Source: Reclinomonas americana ATCC 50394 (taxonomy: Eukaryota > Jakobida > Jakobea > Jakobida). From it: a stretch of 51,904 bases of DNA. Positions 50,846 through 51,904 of this stretch are shown in pieces; within the stretch, counting starts at the first letter, position 1; each line of letters opens with the position of its first letter. The position numbers and the translations under genes were made by a program. Where the stretch lies: assembly GCA_048213135.1 (NCBI GenBank), contig PS015451.1, forward strand, positions 8,443 through 60,346, given 5' to 3'. The notes beneath the pieces are model-generated. The model was not told the origin of the DNA and searched no databases. It worked only from the letters and a program-made list of their open reading frames with translations.

Positions 50846-51904
50846 ATGGCAGCTGCGGCGCCGCCTGCCGCAGCCGCTGCCGCTGCCGCTACAGATTTGC
50901 GTCGACCCAGCGAGTCGTTGTACGTACACAGCGCACAGTGGTTGGGAGGCGATTGTCGCGGGCTCTATGTGGTGGAGCATGTGGCGGCGACTGCAGTCAA
51001 TAACGCTTCGCGTCTCTGTGATGAGGACGAGAGCTGCTGCCGCGTGGTCGACAAGGATTGTGTGAAGAATGCGGTGCGTATGTGATGGAATCTGCCCAAC
51101 TCGTCGTTGCCACTCAAACTCATGTCGTGCGATATCCATCTCGTGTACACAGCGTAATGAGATCACAGCCATTGCAACCGCTACGTACGAGGGAGGAAAA
51201 GGAGGAGTGTACGACAAAGCGGGTGAACACGCGCGCGCGGCGGTTGACTACGCAATCAGCGATGTTCGTCGATGGTCACAGCACGTTGCTGCTGGTGAGT
51301 GTGACTGCCCATGGTCATATACCTGCGTGGTTGTGAGCCGTTGTTGTTGTTTGCAAGGGTGTCTCTATTTTGAGGTTGTGTGATTGATTGCGTCATCATT
51401 TGTGTGCGCACCAGCATGCCAGGCGGATCCCAATTGCAAGTGGCGTCAGCAGTGGCGAGTCGGGGATCTAGACACAGTCGGCAAGGGATTTGTGGACATT
51501 TGTCGCATTACTGGAATGTGGTGAATGAAGTGTTTTGTGTACTAGGCGCTACTTTGTTCCTCCTGCGCTGGTCTTCGCCATCCAGCCACACAAGCGGCCA
51601 TCTGGTGCACGCCGCGTGGTTTATCGCGGCATGATGGTGGCCATCGTCCAACTCTTCCTTCTCTCCACCTCATTTGCGTCCACGTGAGTCATGAGGGCCC
51701 GGGGCGCAACGGGGTCACTTGAGTATTTTCTCTGCAAATTTATTTGTGCGTCCTTCAGGTATGCGTCTTCAACGCGCAAAGAGCACGTGCAGCGGAAGCC
51801 GCAGTTGATGTGGGTCCTCGACAACTTGGAACAGTCCCTGGACTGGATAGTCGGGCAATGCGACGAGTACGCCTCGCAAGAAGAGAACCCAACAGTCGCG
51901 GGGC
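50846..51904 (+). CDS. Partial gene, Cys-containing protein with one membrane helix
   Basis: Preferred model: 50846-51073, 51162-51284, 51423-51439 (17 nt), 51546-51683, 51759-51904 and beyond. It starts with an alanine-rich leader, then a domain with LCDEDESCCRVVDKDC. The second exon gives ITAIATATYEGGKGGVYDKA, then a hydrophobic segment MMVAIVQLFLLSTSFAST and a charged stretch KPQLMWVLDNLEQSLDWIVG at the window edge. No family is recognised. Alternatives are possible. Exon 2 may run to the GTGAGT at 51295 and change frame, giving a protein that stops at 51634. A separate gene with a signal peptide may also start at 51631. The last two exons join in frame in either case. Confidence 0.5.

Noticed and set aside
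51528-51545. A 28-nt intron (GTGGTG...CTAG) in the right-edge gene
   Set aside because: It is much shorter than any other intron here. A 17-nt exon with a 106-nt intron gives the same downstream frame with normal intron size.

Overview
The window is nuclear DNA from an intron-dense eukaryote, most likely a unicellular flagellate. Genes are split into many short exons by introns mostly of 55-110 nt. Microsatellites are abundant, intergenic spacers are as short as 84 bp, and all three standard stop codons terminate genes. EFHB (a microtubule inner protein of motile axonemes) and a polycystin-1 relative argue for a cilium. I do not assign a lineage. No prokaryotic signals are present. There are two assembly gaps, at 12287-12479 and 28550-29142.

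Layout, left to right: the first exon of a minus-strand gene (246-461); a coiled-coil protein (+, 1269-3767); a 160-aa EF-hand protein (-, 3991-6507); a seven-TM protein with a C-terminal RGS domain (+, 6667-10426); EFHB (-, 10535-12784); ribosomal protein eS4 (+, 12943-14737); a class II eIF4E/4EHP (-, 14924-15731); an SDR oxidoreductase (+, 15974-17085); a ~1,350-aa type II membrane protein ending in a predicted seven-bladed propeller (-, 17170-23793); an SLC18-like MFS transporter (-, 23904-26632); a giant polycystin-1-family receptor (-, 26736-45351); adenylate kinase AK2 (+, 45617-46536); a multi-pass membrane protein with a signal peptide (-, 46723-48208); a decayed RLE-type non-LTR retrotransposon (+, 48641-50575); and a partial gene running off the right edge (+, 50846-51904). 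Genes mostly alternate strand, so spacers are either shared divergent promoters or very short convergent tails.

Rebuilding the genes exon by exon shows unusual splicing. A second 5' splice-site class, GTTGCG(T), is used at about twenty junctions, several fixed by homology (AK2, eIF4E2, SDR). Probable GC-AG introns begin GCACGT. Micro-exons include a predicted 2-nt exon in the polycystin gene. Two introns have grown by tandem duplication of a unit that contains the 5' splice site itself. These splicing features, and a polycystin that carries NHL-type propellers but lacks both the PLAT domain and the channel domain, are the most novel content.

The genes do not form one pathway. EFHB, the polycystin relative, the EF-hand protein and the 7TM-RGS protein would fit a ciliated cell with calcium and G-protein signalling, but that link is inference. 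Exon coordinates were read by eye and may be off by a base or two where no homology fixes the junction.
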